A stretch of DNA of 59,710 bases. Origin: Runella defluvii. Its GTDB lineage: Bacteria > Bacteroidota > Bacteroidia > Cytophagales > Spirosomataceae. The translations under genes and the position numbers were made by a program. How positions within the stretch are numbered: position 1 is the stretch's first letter; the number at the start of each line of letters is the position of its first letter. The notes under the pieces were generated by a model. The model had not been told where the DNA came from. It saw only the letters and a program-made list of their open reading frames with translations, and did not search any database. This document shows, piece by piece, positions 42,881-51,758 of this stretch. Location: NCBI RefSeq assembly GCF_014195535.1, contig NZ_JACIBY010000005.1, forward strand, positions 1-59,710, in the 5' to 3' direction.

Positions 42881-43333
42881 CTAAGGAGATACCAAGGCGT
42901 AGTTGTTGATTGTTCCGCCCGTTTTTTGGCTGGCAGTCGTGCGAGTAAGTACCAATTCTGTTTCAGAAGCAGAATTAATCGTAAACTGAATCGTGCCCGA
43001 AGTCCCTGTAGGTTGAGGTGTCAAACTTTTAAGTGTCAGGGTATTTCCAGCTGCGCTTTCTTGTACTTCCCACTGACCTGTAAAAGTATTTCCGTCAAAT
43101 TCTTTGTAAGTCGCTGCCGTTGGGCTGCTCAAATCCAAGCGGAAGTTGACATAGCCTGCTTTCGCATTACTAGCTCCTCCTTTGGTATAAACTGTCGTAG
43201 AACCTTCTTTTACGGTCTGAGCGCTCCACACTCTTCCGATGATTTCACTAAGGGGTTTGGCACCAGGTTTACACCCCGACATCAGGAAAATTCCTACCAC
43301 TACAGCTCCTACGAATGTACAAATGCGTGTCAT
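42881..43333 (-). CDS. Lipoprotein, lipocalin-like
   Basis: 150 residues. Lipoprotein signal RICTFVGAVVVGIFLMSGCKPG with lipobox MSGC. The mature part is beta-rich (IIGRVWSAQTVKEGSTTVY, YKEFDGNTFTGQWEVQES, TLTLKSLTP, ETELVLTRTTAS) like the lipocalin-like lipoproteins of Bacteroidota, whose ligands are unknown. Single gene with its own terminator. Upstream (43334-43982) is the long non-coding stretch with the 89-bp array. Confidence 0.8.
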   Translation of the reverse strand: MTRICTFVGAVVVGIFLMSGCKPGAKPLSEIIGRVWSAQTVKEGSTTVYTKGGASNAKAGYVNFRLDLSSPTAATYKEFDGNTFTGQWEVQESAAGNTLTLKSLTPQPTGTSGTIQFTINSASETELVLTRTTASQKTGGTINNYALVSP

Positions 43334-43982
43334 GTTTTCTTTGCTATGTGTTAAAACAACATTGTCTTTCTACCTCAATACATACAAAACCTAAGCCAAA
43401 GCTTAAATATTGCGCTCGAATATCAGTTTTTTTTGAAAAATCTGCAAGTTTTTGCGGTAAAAGCTACGTTTAACCGCCTATTTTGAACGTCAGACGGTAG
43501 TCAGACGTCGTTGGTTCGACTAGTAGTCGCTCTTTATTTTCGGTTTCGGTCTGACTATCGTCTGACCTATTTGCAACGTCAGACGGTAGTCAGACGTCGT
43601 TGGTTCAGCTATTGGTCGCTCTTCATTTTCGGTTTCGGTCTGACTACCGTCTGACCTATTTGCAACGTCAGACGGTAGTCAGACGTCATTGGTTCGGCTA
43701 TTGGTCGCTCTTCATTTTCGGTTTCGGTCTGACTACCGTCTGACCTATTTACAACGTCAGACGGTAGTCAGACGTCGTTGGTTCGGCTATTGGTCGCTCT
43801 TTATTTTCGGTTTCGGTCTGACTATCGTCTGACCTATTTGCAACGTCAGACGGTAGTCAGACGTCGTTGGTTCGACTAGTAGTCGCTTTTTATTTTCAGT
43901 TTCGGTCTGACTATCGTCTGACCTGGGTTTCAATAAAGACGTAAACCACAGCGCTAGGGTTGTAATCTATTCAAAAAATAAA
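43334..43982. other. Non-coding gap of about 650 bases
   Basis: No gene is visible in any frame. It holds the upstream region of the lipoprotein gene (43334-43485), the 89-bp tandem array (43486-43927), and about 55 bases before the NTF2-like gene stop. I see no clear promoter box in the first part. Confidence 0.7.
43486..43927. repeat. Five-copy tandem array of an 89-bp unit with nested inverted repeats
   Basis: Units start at 43486, 43575, 43664, 43753 and 43842, an exact 89-base period. Each has outer arms GTCAGACGGTAGTCAGAC and GTCTGACTA(C/T)CGTCTGAC and an inner small hairpin (CGACT-AGT-AGTCG in units 1 and 5, CGGCT..GGTCG in 3 and 4). Differences between copies mostly preserve pairing (C-to-T opposite G, A-to-G opposite T). 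Because 89 is not divisible by 3 and stops occur, it is not coding. Confidence 0.92.
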
Positions 43983-44432
43983 TTACGGTATTCTCAGCGA
44001 CTGCCAGCTCACCATTTGCCACCCCGCTTTGTTTTTTACATACACGTCCGTAAATCGAAAGCGTGTGTTGAGCTGTTGGCCATTGCTCAGCACTTTTGCC
44101 GCACACATACCCGTGATAACAGCCGTCTTACCATAAACACGCACCTTCAAATCTTCAGGTACCATTTCTTGATAGGTAAGTTTTCCGTCTTTGATGGATT
44201 GTACAAACGACGTTTTGGTATCAATCAGCCCATTAGAGTGACAATAATATAAATCTTCGGCGAGTACTTTGTCGAGATAAGCGTAGTCTTTGCTTACCAG
44301 CGCAGCAAAACGATCTTTTTCAATGGTAGCAACGGCAGTTTCGGTCGAAGTTTGCGACCAAACCACGTAGCTTTTACATACCCAAAGCGTCAGTAGGGCT
44401 GCAATTAGGGTAAAACGAGAGATGGTTTTCAT
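43983..44432 (-). CDS. Exported NTF2-like/DUF4440 protein
   Basis: 149 residues; signal peptide KTISRFTLIAALLTLWVCKSYVVWSQ. The NTF2-like cone fold is recognisable: RFAALVSKDYAYLDKVLAEDLYYCHSNG, then KLTYQEMVPEDLKVRVYGKTAVITGM and TRFRFTDVYVKNKAGWQMVSWQS (in parts), as in SnoaL/DUF4440 proteins. Function unknown; small-ligand or enzyme-like roles occur in the family. Ten bases downstream of the GMC oxidoreductase gene, so likely the last gene of that run. Confidence 0.85.
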   Translation of the reverse strand: MKTISRFTLIAALLTLWVCKSYVVWSQTSTETAVATIEKDRFAALVSKDYAYLDKVLAEDLYYCHSNGLIDTKTSFVQSIKDGKLTYQEMVPEDLKVRVYGKTAVITGMCAAKVLSNGQQLNTRFRFTDVYVKNKAGWQMVSWQSLRIP

Positions 44433-44442
44433 AAGAGATGGT

Positions 44443-46155
44443 TTATAAATTTTTCTTTTTTAATTCTGCAACGGCATGATTTGCGGCTCGCGCCGTGAAG
44501 GCCATAAACGTCAACGAGGGATTTTGCGTACTAATCGAAGTCATCGCAGCACCGTCGGTCACAAACACGTTTTTGCAAGCATGAAGCTGATTCCACTTGT
44601 TCACGAGTGACGTCTTGGGATCGGCGCCCATTCGGATACCGCCCATTTCGTGAATATCTAATCCAGGCGACTGTTTGGTATCAATCGTCCGAATGTTTTT
44701 GCAACCTGCTTTGGTTAGCATTTCAACGTTGGTTTCCCAAAAATGTTTCAGTATTTTCTCATCGTTATCATCGTAGCCAATCGACGTAATTAACTGCGGA
44801 ATACCGTATTTATCTTTTTTATCTTGGCTCAAACGCACGTGGTTTTCGTACTTGGGAATGGTTTCGGCCTGAATCTGCACAGACAAATGCCAAGGGCCAG
44901 GTTTTGCATTGGCCTCTTTCCAAGCTACCCCAAAACCCTCTTCGCCAGCAGCGCTTCCCCAGCCACCTCTTGCTGCACTCATCGCTACCAAGTAACCCCG
45001 CAAAAAGTCGGTTTCTTGTTTGTGCACATTCTGATACCTCGGCATAAAACCCGACGTGGGTCGGCGACCGAAATAGTATTTATCTTCAAAACCGTCGATG
45101 TCGGCATACACATGGCCTCGGTAATTATGAAAAGCTACATGGTGCCCCAACATACCGTTGTCGTTGCCAAGTCCATTGGAAAAACGATTTGAGGTAGAAT
45201 TCAACAAGATTTGATTTGAGGCCAAACACGACGCATTTAGAAAAATAATTTTTGCGTAATACTCAATGGTTTCGAGCGTGTTAGCATCTACAATCCTCAC
45301 CCCTTTTGCCTTTCCTGCTTTTTCATCATAAATAATAGAATGCACGACCGAATGCGGACGAATGGTCAGTTTCCCCGTTTTGCGAGCAGCAGGCAACGTG
45401 GCCGACTGCGAACTAAAATACGCCCCAAACGGACAGCCACGGTAGCACAAATGCCGCGCTTGGCACTGCCCCCGCCCCAAGGCCGTATGCCAAGGTTGCG
45501 GTTTGGTCAAATGCGCACATCGACCGATGATCAAATGACGGTCGGTATAATGTTTTTTGAACGACTGCTGCAGGTGTTTCTCTACGCAATTGAGCTCCCA
45601 CGGAGGCAAAAACTCGCCGTCGGGCAACCCTTCTAACCCATCTTTATTTCCTGAAATTCCCGCAAAACGCTCTACGTAGCTGTACCAAGGCGCGAGCTCG
45701 TCGTAAGTGACAGGCCAGGGCACCGCAAAGCCGTCGCGAGCGGGGCCTTCAAAATCGTATTTAGCCCAGCGCTGCACCTGCCGCGCCCACAGCAGCGACT
45801 TGCCTCCTACCTGATACGCCCGAATCCAATCAAACGGTTTTTCTTGGATGTAAGGTTGTTCGTCATCTTTGGTAAAAAACTGTTGCGTAGCTTCATCTAG
45901 TGCATAACAGCGGCTTACAATCGGATTTTTTTCTCGAAACGACGGAGGCAGTCGATTGTGATGCGGCAACTCCCACGGGTTTTTCATGGCCGTGGGATAA
46001 TCGGTCACGTGATCAACGTTGCGCCCTCGGTCGAGCACCAACGTACGCAACCCCTTTTCGCACAATTCTTTGGCCGCCCAGCCCCCCGAAATGCCCGACC
46101 CAATCACAATGGCATCGTACTGATTTGCCTGCTTGGCATCAATGTTGAAGTACAT
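44443..46155 (-). CDS. GMC-family FAD oxidoreductase
   Basis: 570 residues, glucose-methanol-choline family, oxidising an alcohol or sugar with FAD. FAD-binding motif VIGSGISGGWAAKEL (GSGISGG, residues 19-25), a later GKSLLWARQVQRW, RGCPFGAYFSSQSATLPAARK (in parts) and the C-terminal HEMGGIRMGADP plus DGAAMTSISTQNPSLTFMAFT (in parts), where the catalytic His/Asn normally lie. No signal peptide, so it is probably cytoplasmic or co-exported; in Bacteroidota such proteins often pair with a gluconate-2-dehydrogenase subunit-3-like partner, not seen here. RDD gene upstream, NTF2-like gene downstream. Confidence 0.9.
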   Translation of the reverse strand: MYFNIDAKQANQYDAIVIGSGISGGWAAKELCEKGLRTLVLDRGRNVDHVTDYPTAMKNPWELPHHNRLPPSFREKNPIVSRCYALDEATQQFFTKDDEQPYIQEKPFDWIRAYQVGGKSLLWARQVQRWAKYDFEGPARDGFAVPWPVTYDELAPWYSYVERFAGISGNKDGLEGLPDGEFLPPWELNCVEKHLQQSFKKHYTDRHLIIGRCAHLTKPQPWHTALGRGQCQARHLCYRGCPFGAYFSSQSATLPAARKTGKLTIRPHSVVHSIIYDEKAGKAKGVRIVDANTLETIEYYAKIIFLNASCLASNQILLNSTSNRFSNGLGNDNGMLGHHVAFHNYRGHVYADIDGFEDKYYFGRRPTSGFMPRYQNVHKQETDFLRGYLVAMSAARGGWGSAAGEEGFGVAWKEANAKPGPWHLSVQIQAETIPKYENHVRLSQDKKDKYGIPQLITSIGYDDNDEKILKHFWETNVEMLTKAGCKNIRTIDTKQSPGLDIHEMGGIRMGADPKTSLVNKWNQLHACKNVFVTDGAAMTSISTQNPSLTFMAFTARAANHAVAELKKKNL

Positions 46156-46176
46156 AATGTATTTTAAAAAACCGTT

Positions 46177-46887
46177 TTACTGTTCCTCTTTGTTTGCCAA
46201 ATGTGCATAATCGTTGACTACTGTCAGCAAAAATGTACGGTATTCTAACGGAGACGTTATTTCCAAAACTTCGGCTACTTTTTCAGCAGTCCGTTCCAAC
46301 AATTCATCGTTTGATGTACGCAACACCTGACGAATGGTTTCGATGTCGGTATCTTTGAGTTGGTTGGCAGTGGTATAGGTCACCAAGTAGTCGTCAGGAA
46401 GGTCTTGGTACACCACCTGACTAAGGGTAACGCGCTTGGTGGTTTTGACGACGGTTGTCCCCGCCGCAATGTCCCCAATTCGTTGTCCTTTTCCGTTGGC
46501 TGCAATCGTAATAATGGCCACCAATGGCGTCAAGATTTCGGTATCGACCAATATCAACAACCATCGCAAGAGATACGCCCCCAACGTGGGAGGGCTTCCA
46601 TCAAGCAACACGACCCTGATTCGCATGGCGCGTTTACCGAGGGTTTGACCATTCAAAAAATATTCTGTTAAAATGGGGTACAACATGATTGGCAAAACAA
46701 CGATTACAATCATCACAAACGTACTTGTGCCGCTCCCCCTGCCTATTGCACCGTAGGCGACTATCCAAGCAATCACCCAACCAATGTAAATAAGGCGGTC
46801 GATAAGGTTGGCAGCGATACGTTCACCAATGCTCGCAGGCTCATACTCTAAATCGACATTTTGGGAGGTTTGGATTCTGACAGACAT
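46177..46887 (-). CDS. RDD family membrane protein
   Basis: 236 residues. RDD motif region near the N-terminus: PASIGERIAANLIDRLIYIGWVIAW (in parts; conserved R and D), then VMIVIVVLPIMLYPILTEY, GQTLGKRAMRIRVVLLDG, and LLRWLLILVDTEILTPLVAIITI (in parts). Several hydrophobic helices make it an integral inner-membrane protein; the family is of uncertain transport role. A soluble C-terminal part follows. It is divergent from the SpoIIM gene, and the pair RDD/SpoIIM is a common Bacteroidota neighbourhood. Confidence 0.9.
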   Translation of the reverse strand: MSVRIQTSQNVDLEYEPASIGERIAANLIDRLIYIGWVIAWIVAYGAIGRGSGTSTFVMIVIVVLPIMLYPILTEYFLNGQTLGKRAMRIRVVLLDGSPPTLGAYLLRWLLILVDTEILTPLVAIITIAANGKGQRIGDIAAGTTVVKTTKRVTLSQVVYQDLPDDYLVTYTTANQLKDTDIETIRQVLRTSNDELLERTAEKVAEVLEITSPLEYRTFLLTVVNDYAHLANKEEQ

Positions 46888-46999
46888 ATTTTTATAAAGA
46901 GTGTGTAAACAATTAGCGAATGAGTGAGGAGTTTTTCCTAACTTTTGCGCAAAATAGAAAAATCAGGCAGTTAGTTACTACTTCATTTGCGCATTTTTC

Positions 47000-47938
47000 A
47001 TGAAAGAAGCCGTATTTGTAAAACGTAATACCGAAAAGTGGCAAGCGTACGAATCGACGCCCACCCACGACCCCGACCAACTCACCGAACGGTTTATCGA
47101 ACTGACCGACGACCTTTCGTACGCTCGGACGTTTTACCCCAAGGCAAACGTAACGCGTTACCTCAACGGTATCACGGCCCAGTTTCACCAAAAACTTTAT
47201 TCCAACCGCCGCGAAGACCGCAACCGTGTTGCTCGTTTTTGGCGCGAAGAGCTGCCACTGCTCATGTACGAATCGCGGTTTAAGCTCTTGTATTCGTTTG
47301 TGTTTTTCATGGGTGCTTGCGTGTTGGGTTGGGTGTCGGCGGCCAACGATGACACCTTCGTTCGGCTTATTTTGGGCGATGCTTACGTCAATCAAACCCT
47401 CGAAAACATCAACAATGGTGACCCATTGGCCATTTATGGCCATACGGGCCAAGTGAGTATGTTTTTACAAATTACGTTTAACAACATTCGGGTTTCCTTC
47501 GTAGCTTTTGTATTAGGCATTGTTTACTCGTTTGGTACCATTGTCATTTTGTTCAAAAATGGGGTCATGCTTGGTGCTTTTCAGTTCTTTTTCTTTGAAC
47601 GTGGGCTACTGCTTACCTCCGTACTAAAAATTTGGATTCACGGGACACTCGAAATCTCGGCCATTGTAATTGCAGGAGCGGCAGGCTTGGTGATGGGTCA
47701 CAGTTTGTTGTTTCCACGCACCTACAGCCGACTCGAATCTTTCAAGCAAGGTGCAAAAAAAGGGGTAAAAATCGTCATTGGTCTGGTACCTATTTTTGTC
47801 ACCGCAGGCTTTCTCGAAAGTTTTGTCACACGCCTCACCTTGCCCGCTTTTGTTAGCGGAAGCATTATTTTAGTTTCGGCCGTATTTATTGTTTGGTATT
47901 TTGTAATTTATCCTCGACAACTCTCTCAGCACAAATGA
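47000..47938 (+). CDS. Stage II sporulation protein M (SpoIIM) family membrane protein
   Basis: 312 residues. A soluble N-terminal third (MKEAVFVKRNTEKWQAYEST) is followed by helices: LLYSFVFFMGACVLGWV, FNNIRVSFVAFVLGIVYSFGTIVILF, IWIHGTLEISAIVIAGAAGLVMG and LPAFVSGSIILVSAVFIVWYFVI (in parts). The HGTLEISAIVIAGAAGL block is typical of SpoIIM/DUF95. Despite the name, non-sporulating Bacteroidota have it beside RDD and DUF4129-type genes; the role is unknown. The next gene starts in its stop codon (ATGA). Confidence 0.9.
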   Translation: MKEAVFVKRNTEKWQAYESTPTHDPDQLTERFIELTDDLSYARTFYPKANVTRYLNGITAQFHQKLYSNRREDRNRVARFWREELPLLMYESRFKLLYSFVFFMGACVLGWVSAANDDTFVRLILGDAYVNQTLENINNGDPLAIYGHTGQVSMFLQITFNNIRVSFVAFVLGIVYSFGTIVILFKNGVMLGAFQFFFFERGLLLTSVLKIWIHGTLEISAIVIAGAAGLVMGHSLLFPRTYSRLESFKQGAKKGVKIVIGLVPIFVTAGFLESFVTRLTLPAFVSGSIILVSAVFIVWYFVIYPRQLSQHK

Positions 47939-48816
47939 AACCACCTGTTATCCTTCTCCAACAACGCGATTTTGGACAAAAAATCAACGCAACGTTCGAC
48001 TTTGTTATTCAAAACTTCAAACCATTGGCCATTAGCCTTTTATACATCGCAGGCCCTCTTTCGCTGGTGGGTGGTTTTTTTATGGGCTCTTACCAATCGG
48101 GTATCTTAGAAATGCAAAAAAGCGTACTCGAAAGTGGCTCTTCTTCTTTTGATGGTATCTATCAAATGGTAGGAACCGTGTTTTTGTTGAGCTTCTTTTT
48201 GATTTTGGCCAACATTATTTCATCTCTCGTCATTGGGGCTTATTTTTTGGAATACGAAGCTGGAAATCGAAACATCACACCCGAAATCGTCTGGAATCGT
48301 TTGAAAGGCTATATCGGCAAAGCGCTCATTTTCAACTTTGTGATGGGTATCGCCGTTGTAGCGGGCATCGTGTTTTTCTTACTTCCTGGCATTTATCTGG
48401 GCGTTACGCTTTCGCTCATGACCATGATATTGATGCGCGAAAACCTCGATTTGGGTGATACTTTCCGTCGCTGTTTTTACCTCATCAAAGATAAATGGTG
48501 GTCCACGTTTGGACTTCTCTTTGTGATGGGCATTGTGTCATCCATCATTGGATACGCTTTCCAAATTCCGACTCTTATCCTGACAATCATGAGTTCGTTG
48601 CAGGTTAAGTTGGCAAACACCGAAGTATTGATGACCATTAGCGGGGTCATTGCCACCGTTGGAGGTGGACTGGTACGATCATTGGTACTAATCGCCATCG
48701 TATTTCAATACTACAATTTAGTCGAGCGCCGCGAAGGCTCAGGCATCCTCGACGCCATCGACAATATCGGCAAAACAGACACTCCCCGCACCGATTTACG
48801 CGAAGAAGAGTTTTAA
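47935..48816 (+). CDS. Polytopic inner-membrane protein of SpoIIM/RDD neighbourhood
   Basis: 293 residues from ATG 47935 (MKPPVILLQQRDFGQKINAT), which overlaps the SpoIIM stop by ATGA. Six or so hydrophobic helices: PLAISLLYIAGPLSLVGGFF, VFLLSFFLILANIISSLVIGAYF, ALIFNFVMGIAVVAGIVFFLLPGIYLGV, and FGLLFVMGIVSSIIGYAFQIP (in parts). A short cytoplasmic C-terminus ends TPRTDLREEEF. The layout resembles the glycerophosphoryl-diester-phosphodiesterase membrane-domain/DUF975-type proteins next to SpoIIM genes; no enzymatic motif. Function unknown. Confidence 0.8.
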   Translation: MKPPVILLQQRDFGQKINATFDFVIQNFKPLAISLLYIAGPLSLVGGFFMGSYQSGILEMQKSVLESGSSSFDGIYQMVGTVFLLSFFLILANIISSLVIGAYFLEYEAGNRNITPEIVWNRLKGYIGKALIFNFVMGIAVVAGIVFFLLPGIYLGVTLSLMTMILMRENLDLGDTFRRCFYLIKDKWWSTFGLLFVMGIVSSIIGYAFQIPTLILTIMSSLQVKLANTEVLMTISGVIATVGGGLVRSLVLIAIVFQYYNLVERREGSGILDAIDNIGKTDTPRTDLREEEF

Positions 48817-48899
48817 ATGCTTGTGCAGAGTTAATTGTTATCTGTTATCTGTTAACCGCGAAATACCACTGGCAACAAAAAGCACCCTAAAACTAGTTA

Positions 48900-48941
48900 G
48901 CAAAGGGCAAGTTTGCCAGTATAAGCAAGCTTGCCTTTTGC
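48900..48941. repeat. Imperfect inverted repeat
   Basis: GCAAAGGGCAAGTTTGC and GCAAGCTTGCCTTTTGC (reverse complement GCAAAAGGCAAGCTTGC) pair with two mismatches and are followed by further CTTGC/GCAAG fragments to about 48980. It lies between converging genes. Upstream, 48830-48860 has a GTTATCTGTTATCTGTTAAC run, a low-complexity repeat. Confidence 0.6.
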
Positions 48942-48983
48942 CCCATACAAACTTGCTTATTGCACACTTGCCCCTTGCCAATT

Positions 48984-50303
48984 TCACTTATCGTCTAGTG
49001 CTTGATAAATCATTAAATCAAACTTGCGGTCGAGTTCCCCGCCCATGCTGGTAGGCCACATTTGCTTCATTAATACGGCACAAATTTTCTCTTTGGGATC
49101 GGCAAAATAATGCGTACTGAAGGCCCCGCCCCAGCTAAATGTGCCGACGCTGCTGTAAATATCGTTGGCGCGCCCTGCTTCATTAATCACACTGAAACCT
49201 AAGCTGAAATAATTACGAGGGTCGGGAAATAGCGTACCACTTTGGTTGGTATTGGTGAATAGTTCTACTCCTCGGCGACTCAATAAGCGCTTGCCGTTAT
49301 AAGTGCCTCCATTGAGTAGCATTTGCAAGAAAACCGCGTAGTCATAAGCCGTGCTGGTCAACCCGCCTCCGCCTGAAAAATACGACTTAGCTCCTTTGAT
49401 GGGGTAGTCGGGGTCGCTTCCAAGGTTATCGAGGGAGCCTTTAACAAGGGTTTTCTCTTTGGTTTCGGAATAAATCGGAACCAAGCGGTCTTTTTTGGCA
49501 TCGGGCAAATAAAAATGCGTGTCTTTCATGCCCAATGGTTCAAAAATGTGCTTTTGAAAATACTGTTCTAGCGTTTCTCCAGAAACCACTTCTACCAAGT
49601 ACCCCAACACGTCGGAGCTGAGGCCGTACGTCCATTTTTCACCTGGCTGATGCGTGAGAGGTAGCTTGGCTAATTTTTTGATGTTTTCGCCAATGGTCAG
49701 TTTTTTAGTCGTAAAGGCATCCACAATTCCCGCCTTTGAATACACGGCCTTGATGCGGTCGTCGCTCCCGATGGCGTTGTAATTAATCCCCGACATGTGC
49801 GACAATAAATGCCGAACCGAAATTTCGCGTTTGGCAGGAACAGTCGTGAAGGTGCTGTCTTTGGGGTTAAATTGATCCATAACGACGGGCTTAGCAAACT
49901 CAGGAATGTACTTGCTGATGGGGTCGTCGAGCATGATTTTGCCTTCTTCGTGGAGCATCATCACCGCCAGCGACGTGATGGCCTTGGTCATGGACGCGAT
50001 GCGGTACATGGCATCTTTGCTCAAAGGCTTGTTGGCATCGAGGTCAGCTTTCCCAAAGGCTTTGTGGTAAACGATTTTTCCGTCTCTAACCACAATCGCT
50101 GCCACGCCAGGAAATGCTCCTTTGTCGATGTATGACTGCAAAACGCCATCGATACGATTGAGACGTTCGCTGTACATCCCAACGGTTTCAGGGGCAGCGG
50201 CAGTCAGTAAAGGGGGTTTTTGTTGGGTGCCTGTTTGGGCAAATACCGTTACGGTCGTCAACGCCACAAACGCCGACGTCCGAAAAAAAGTCAGAAGGTT
50301 CAT
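48984..50303 (-). CDS. Exported serine hydrolase, beta-lactamase family (class C/esterase-like)
   Basis: 439 residues; signal peptide NLLTFFRTSAFVALTTVTVFAQ. Penicillin-binding-type fold: SxxK in YRIASMTKAITSLAVMM (Ser104, Lys107), and a YxS-type motif in WTYGLSSDVLGYLVEVVSG. SYFSGGGGLTSTAYDYAVFLQMLLNGG (in parts) and GTFSWGGAFSTHYF replace the KTG motif. These are typical of EstB/AmpC-like esterases rather than true beta-lactamases. Substrate unknown (esters or D-peptides). Periplasmic. Single gene. Confidence 0.88.
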   Translation of the reverse strand: MNLLTFFRTSAFVALTTVTVFAQTGTQQKPPLLTAAAPETVGMYSERLNRIDGVLQSYIDKGAFPGVAAIVVRDGKIVYHKAFGKADLDANKPLSKDAMYRIASMTKAITSLAVMMLHEEGKIMLDDPISKYIPEFAKPVVMDQFNPKDSTFTTVPAKREISVRHLLSHMSGINYNAIGSDDRIKAVYSKAGIVDAFTTKKLTIGENIKKLAKLPLTHQPGEKWTYGLSSDVLGYLVEVVSGETLEQYFQKHIFEPLGMKDTHFYLPDAKKDRLVPIYSETKEKTLVKGSLDNLGSDPDYPIKGAKSYFSGGGGLTSTAYDYAVFLQMLLNGGTYNGKRLLSRRGVELFTNTNQSGTLFPDPRNYFSLGFSVINEAGRANDIYSSVGTFSWGGAFSTHYFADPKEKICAVLMKQMWPTSMGGELDRKFDLMIYQALDDK

Positions 50304-50334
50304 ATGATTGGTTAAGGTTTGATAGTCAGTAAAG

Positions 50335-51609
50335 TTATACAGCTATTAAGTCATTTGCAAACTCCTTAAAGGACTTAATTTGGTATTGGTTTTGCACCAA
50401 ACGATTAAGGGCTCGGTAGGTAGGTGAAGACAAGTTTTTGAAGATGTCTGCCAGTTGCTCCGTAGAACGTACATCGTTTTGAGGAGCGAGTTCAATTAAA
50501 TGTCGGTCGTTTTGGTATTGGTGAATAAAACCATACAAACTCAAGCCGTCGGTGGAGGTATAGCCAAAGTCGAGCATAAACGAAGGTGTATCGGTAAAAC
50601 AAGCCTCCAAGCCCATGGTGGTTCCCATGTGAAAAAAGGCATCGGCATTAGCGATTTTCTCAAATTTCTCCAAAATATGACTGTCTTTGACCGACAAATC
50701 CAACGTTCGGAACCCATCGTCCATCACCACGTTGGGCAGGCTGCGCAGCGGTGCGTATAATTCCCAATTGCCCTGCACAGGATACGGCCGAACCACCAGC
50801 TTCAAATCAGGGCGAGCTTGTTGCAGGGTTTCGGCCACTTGTTTGACCACACTCACTTCGTCCCGAACAAGGTCCACGACGCCAATCGCACAGCCGACAT
50901 AGACATAAGGAAAATCGTACGTACGGGGCAACTGAGCCGCTACCTGGCGGTATTCGTCAATGTAGGCAAACTGACTGGCTCCTACCACGCTTGCCCGCGA
51001 GGACGATACGTGTTGTAGATGAATCAAATCTTCGCGGATGCGCTCGTTCCAACACACGTAGGTCGCGCGCGACGAAAAACAGGTATGTTTACAGGCGTGG
51101 TCCCAGCTATAGACATAGACCTTCACAGGGTGGTTTTCGTGAACCAAACGCGCCATCAAAAAATCGTCGGCAATGGCCGTAAAACACACAAATTGGTCGA
51201 TGCCCGTGAGGTCGGTTTGGGCTCGGTACTGAAGTCGGTTCAAGTAAAAATCGTAGGAAATGATTTTGGGCAACCGACGTACCCACGCCAAAATTTGGTG
51301 GTTTTTTTTCAGCACAGCAGCGTCCGTAGCAAGCGATGCTTTAAAAAGCTCCATCAAAAAGAAATTGTGACGGCTTTCGGGGATTTGTCGAAAAAGGATG
51401 TAGAGTTTTATCCAAAGGCTATTCCACCAGCCTCCCTTTTTTTCATTGATAAGTCGAAACTTCACGCCCGCAGGCAAGTGACGTAAAATCTCCTCTTTGT
51501 TCTCAGGACGACCAAAGATGGTAACTTCGTGTTGTTGGGCAACTTCCGTAATAACTCGCCGCACATCGTTGCGGAAATCAAAAAAAGAAACGACAAATCC
51601 GATTTTCAT
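50335..51609 (-). CDS. Hypothetical glycosyltransferase-like protein
   Basis: 424 residues from ATG 51609 (MKIGFVVSFFDFRNDVRR). The layout suggests a GT-B fold: N-terminal KIGFVVSFFDFRNDV...HEVTIFGRPENKEEIL, central DHACKHTCFSSRATYVCWNERIREDLIHL (in parts), then LKLVVRPYPVQGNWELY and DAFFHMGTTMGLEACFTDTPSFML (in parts), the last resembling the nucleotide-sugar acceptor loop. I cannot name a family with confidence; CDP-glycerol or sialyl-type transferases have a similar layout. No signal peptide. A GATACGGAC-type palindrome lies just upstream. Confidence 0.65.
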   Translation of the reverse strand: MKIGFVVSFFDFRNDVRRVITEVAQQHEVTIFGRPENKEEILRHLPAGVKFRLINEKKGGWWNSLWIKLYILFRQIPESRHNFFLMELFKASLATDAAVLKKNHQILAWVRRLPKIISYDFYLNRLQYRAQTDLTGIDQFVCFTAIADDFLMARLVHENHPVKVYVYSWDHACKHTCFSSRATYVCWNERIREDLIHLQHVSSSRASVVGASQFAYIDEYRQVAAQLPRTYDFPYVYVGCAIGVVDLVRDEVSVVKQVAETLQQARPDLKLVVRPYPVQGNWELYAPLRSLPNVVMDDGFRTLDLSVKDSHILEKFEKIANADAFFHMGTTMGLEACFTDTPSFMLDFGYTSTDGLSLYGFIHQYQNDRHLIELAPQNDVRSTEQLADIFKNLSSPTYRALNRLVQNQYQIKSFKEFANDLIAV

Positions 51610-51619
51610 GGGTAATGTT

Positions 51620-51652
51620 GGTGATACGGACCTCCAGTCCGTAAATATCACC
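51620..51652. repeat. Palindromic repeat of the GGAC-CTCCA-GTCC type
   Basis: GGTGATACGGAC-CTCCA-GTCCGTAAATATCACC (given in parts): inner TACGGAC/GTCCGTA arms and outer GGTGATA/TATCACC arms. A type I associate with dispersed Bacteroidota palindromes. It lies just upstream of the glycosyltransferase-like gene's start. Confidence 0.75.
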
Positions 51653-51758
51653 GCAATAAAAGTATAAATTACTCATACCCCCAAACACCTTCCATCAAGA
51701 AAAATTTGGCACATTATTACTGTTGTGTTAGTTTTACATTCAAACAGTCATCAAACGT

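Noticed and set aside
43486-43927. Coding repeat protein
   Set aside because: The 89-base period is not divisible by three, and stop codons interrupt all frames within two units.
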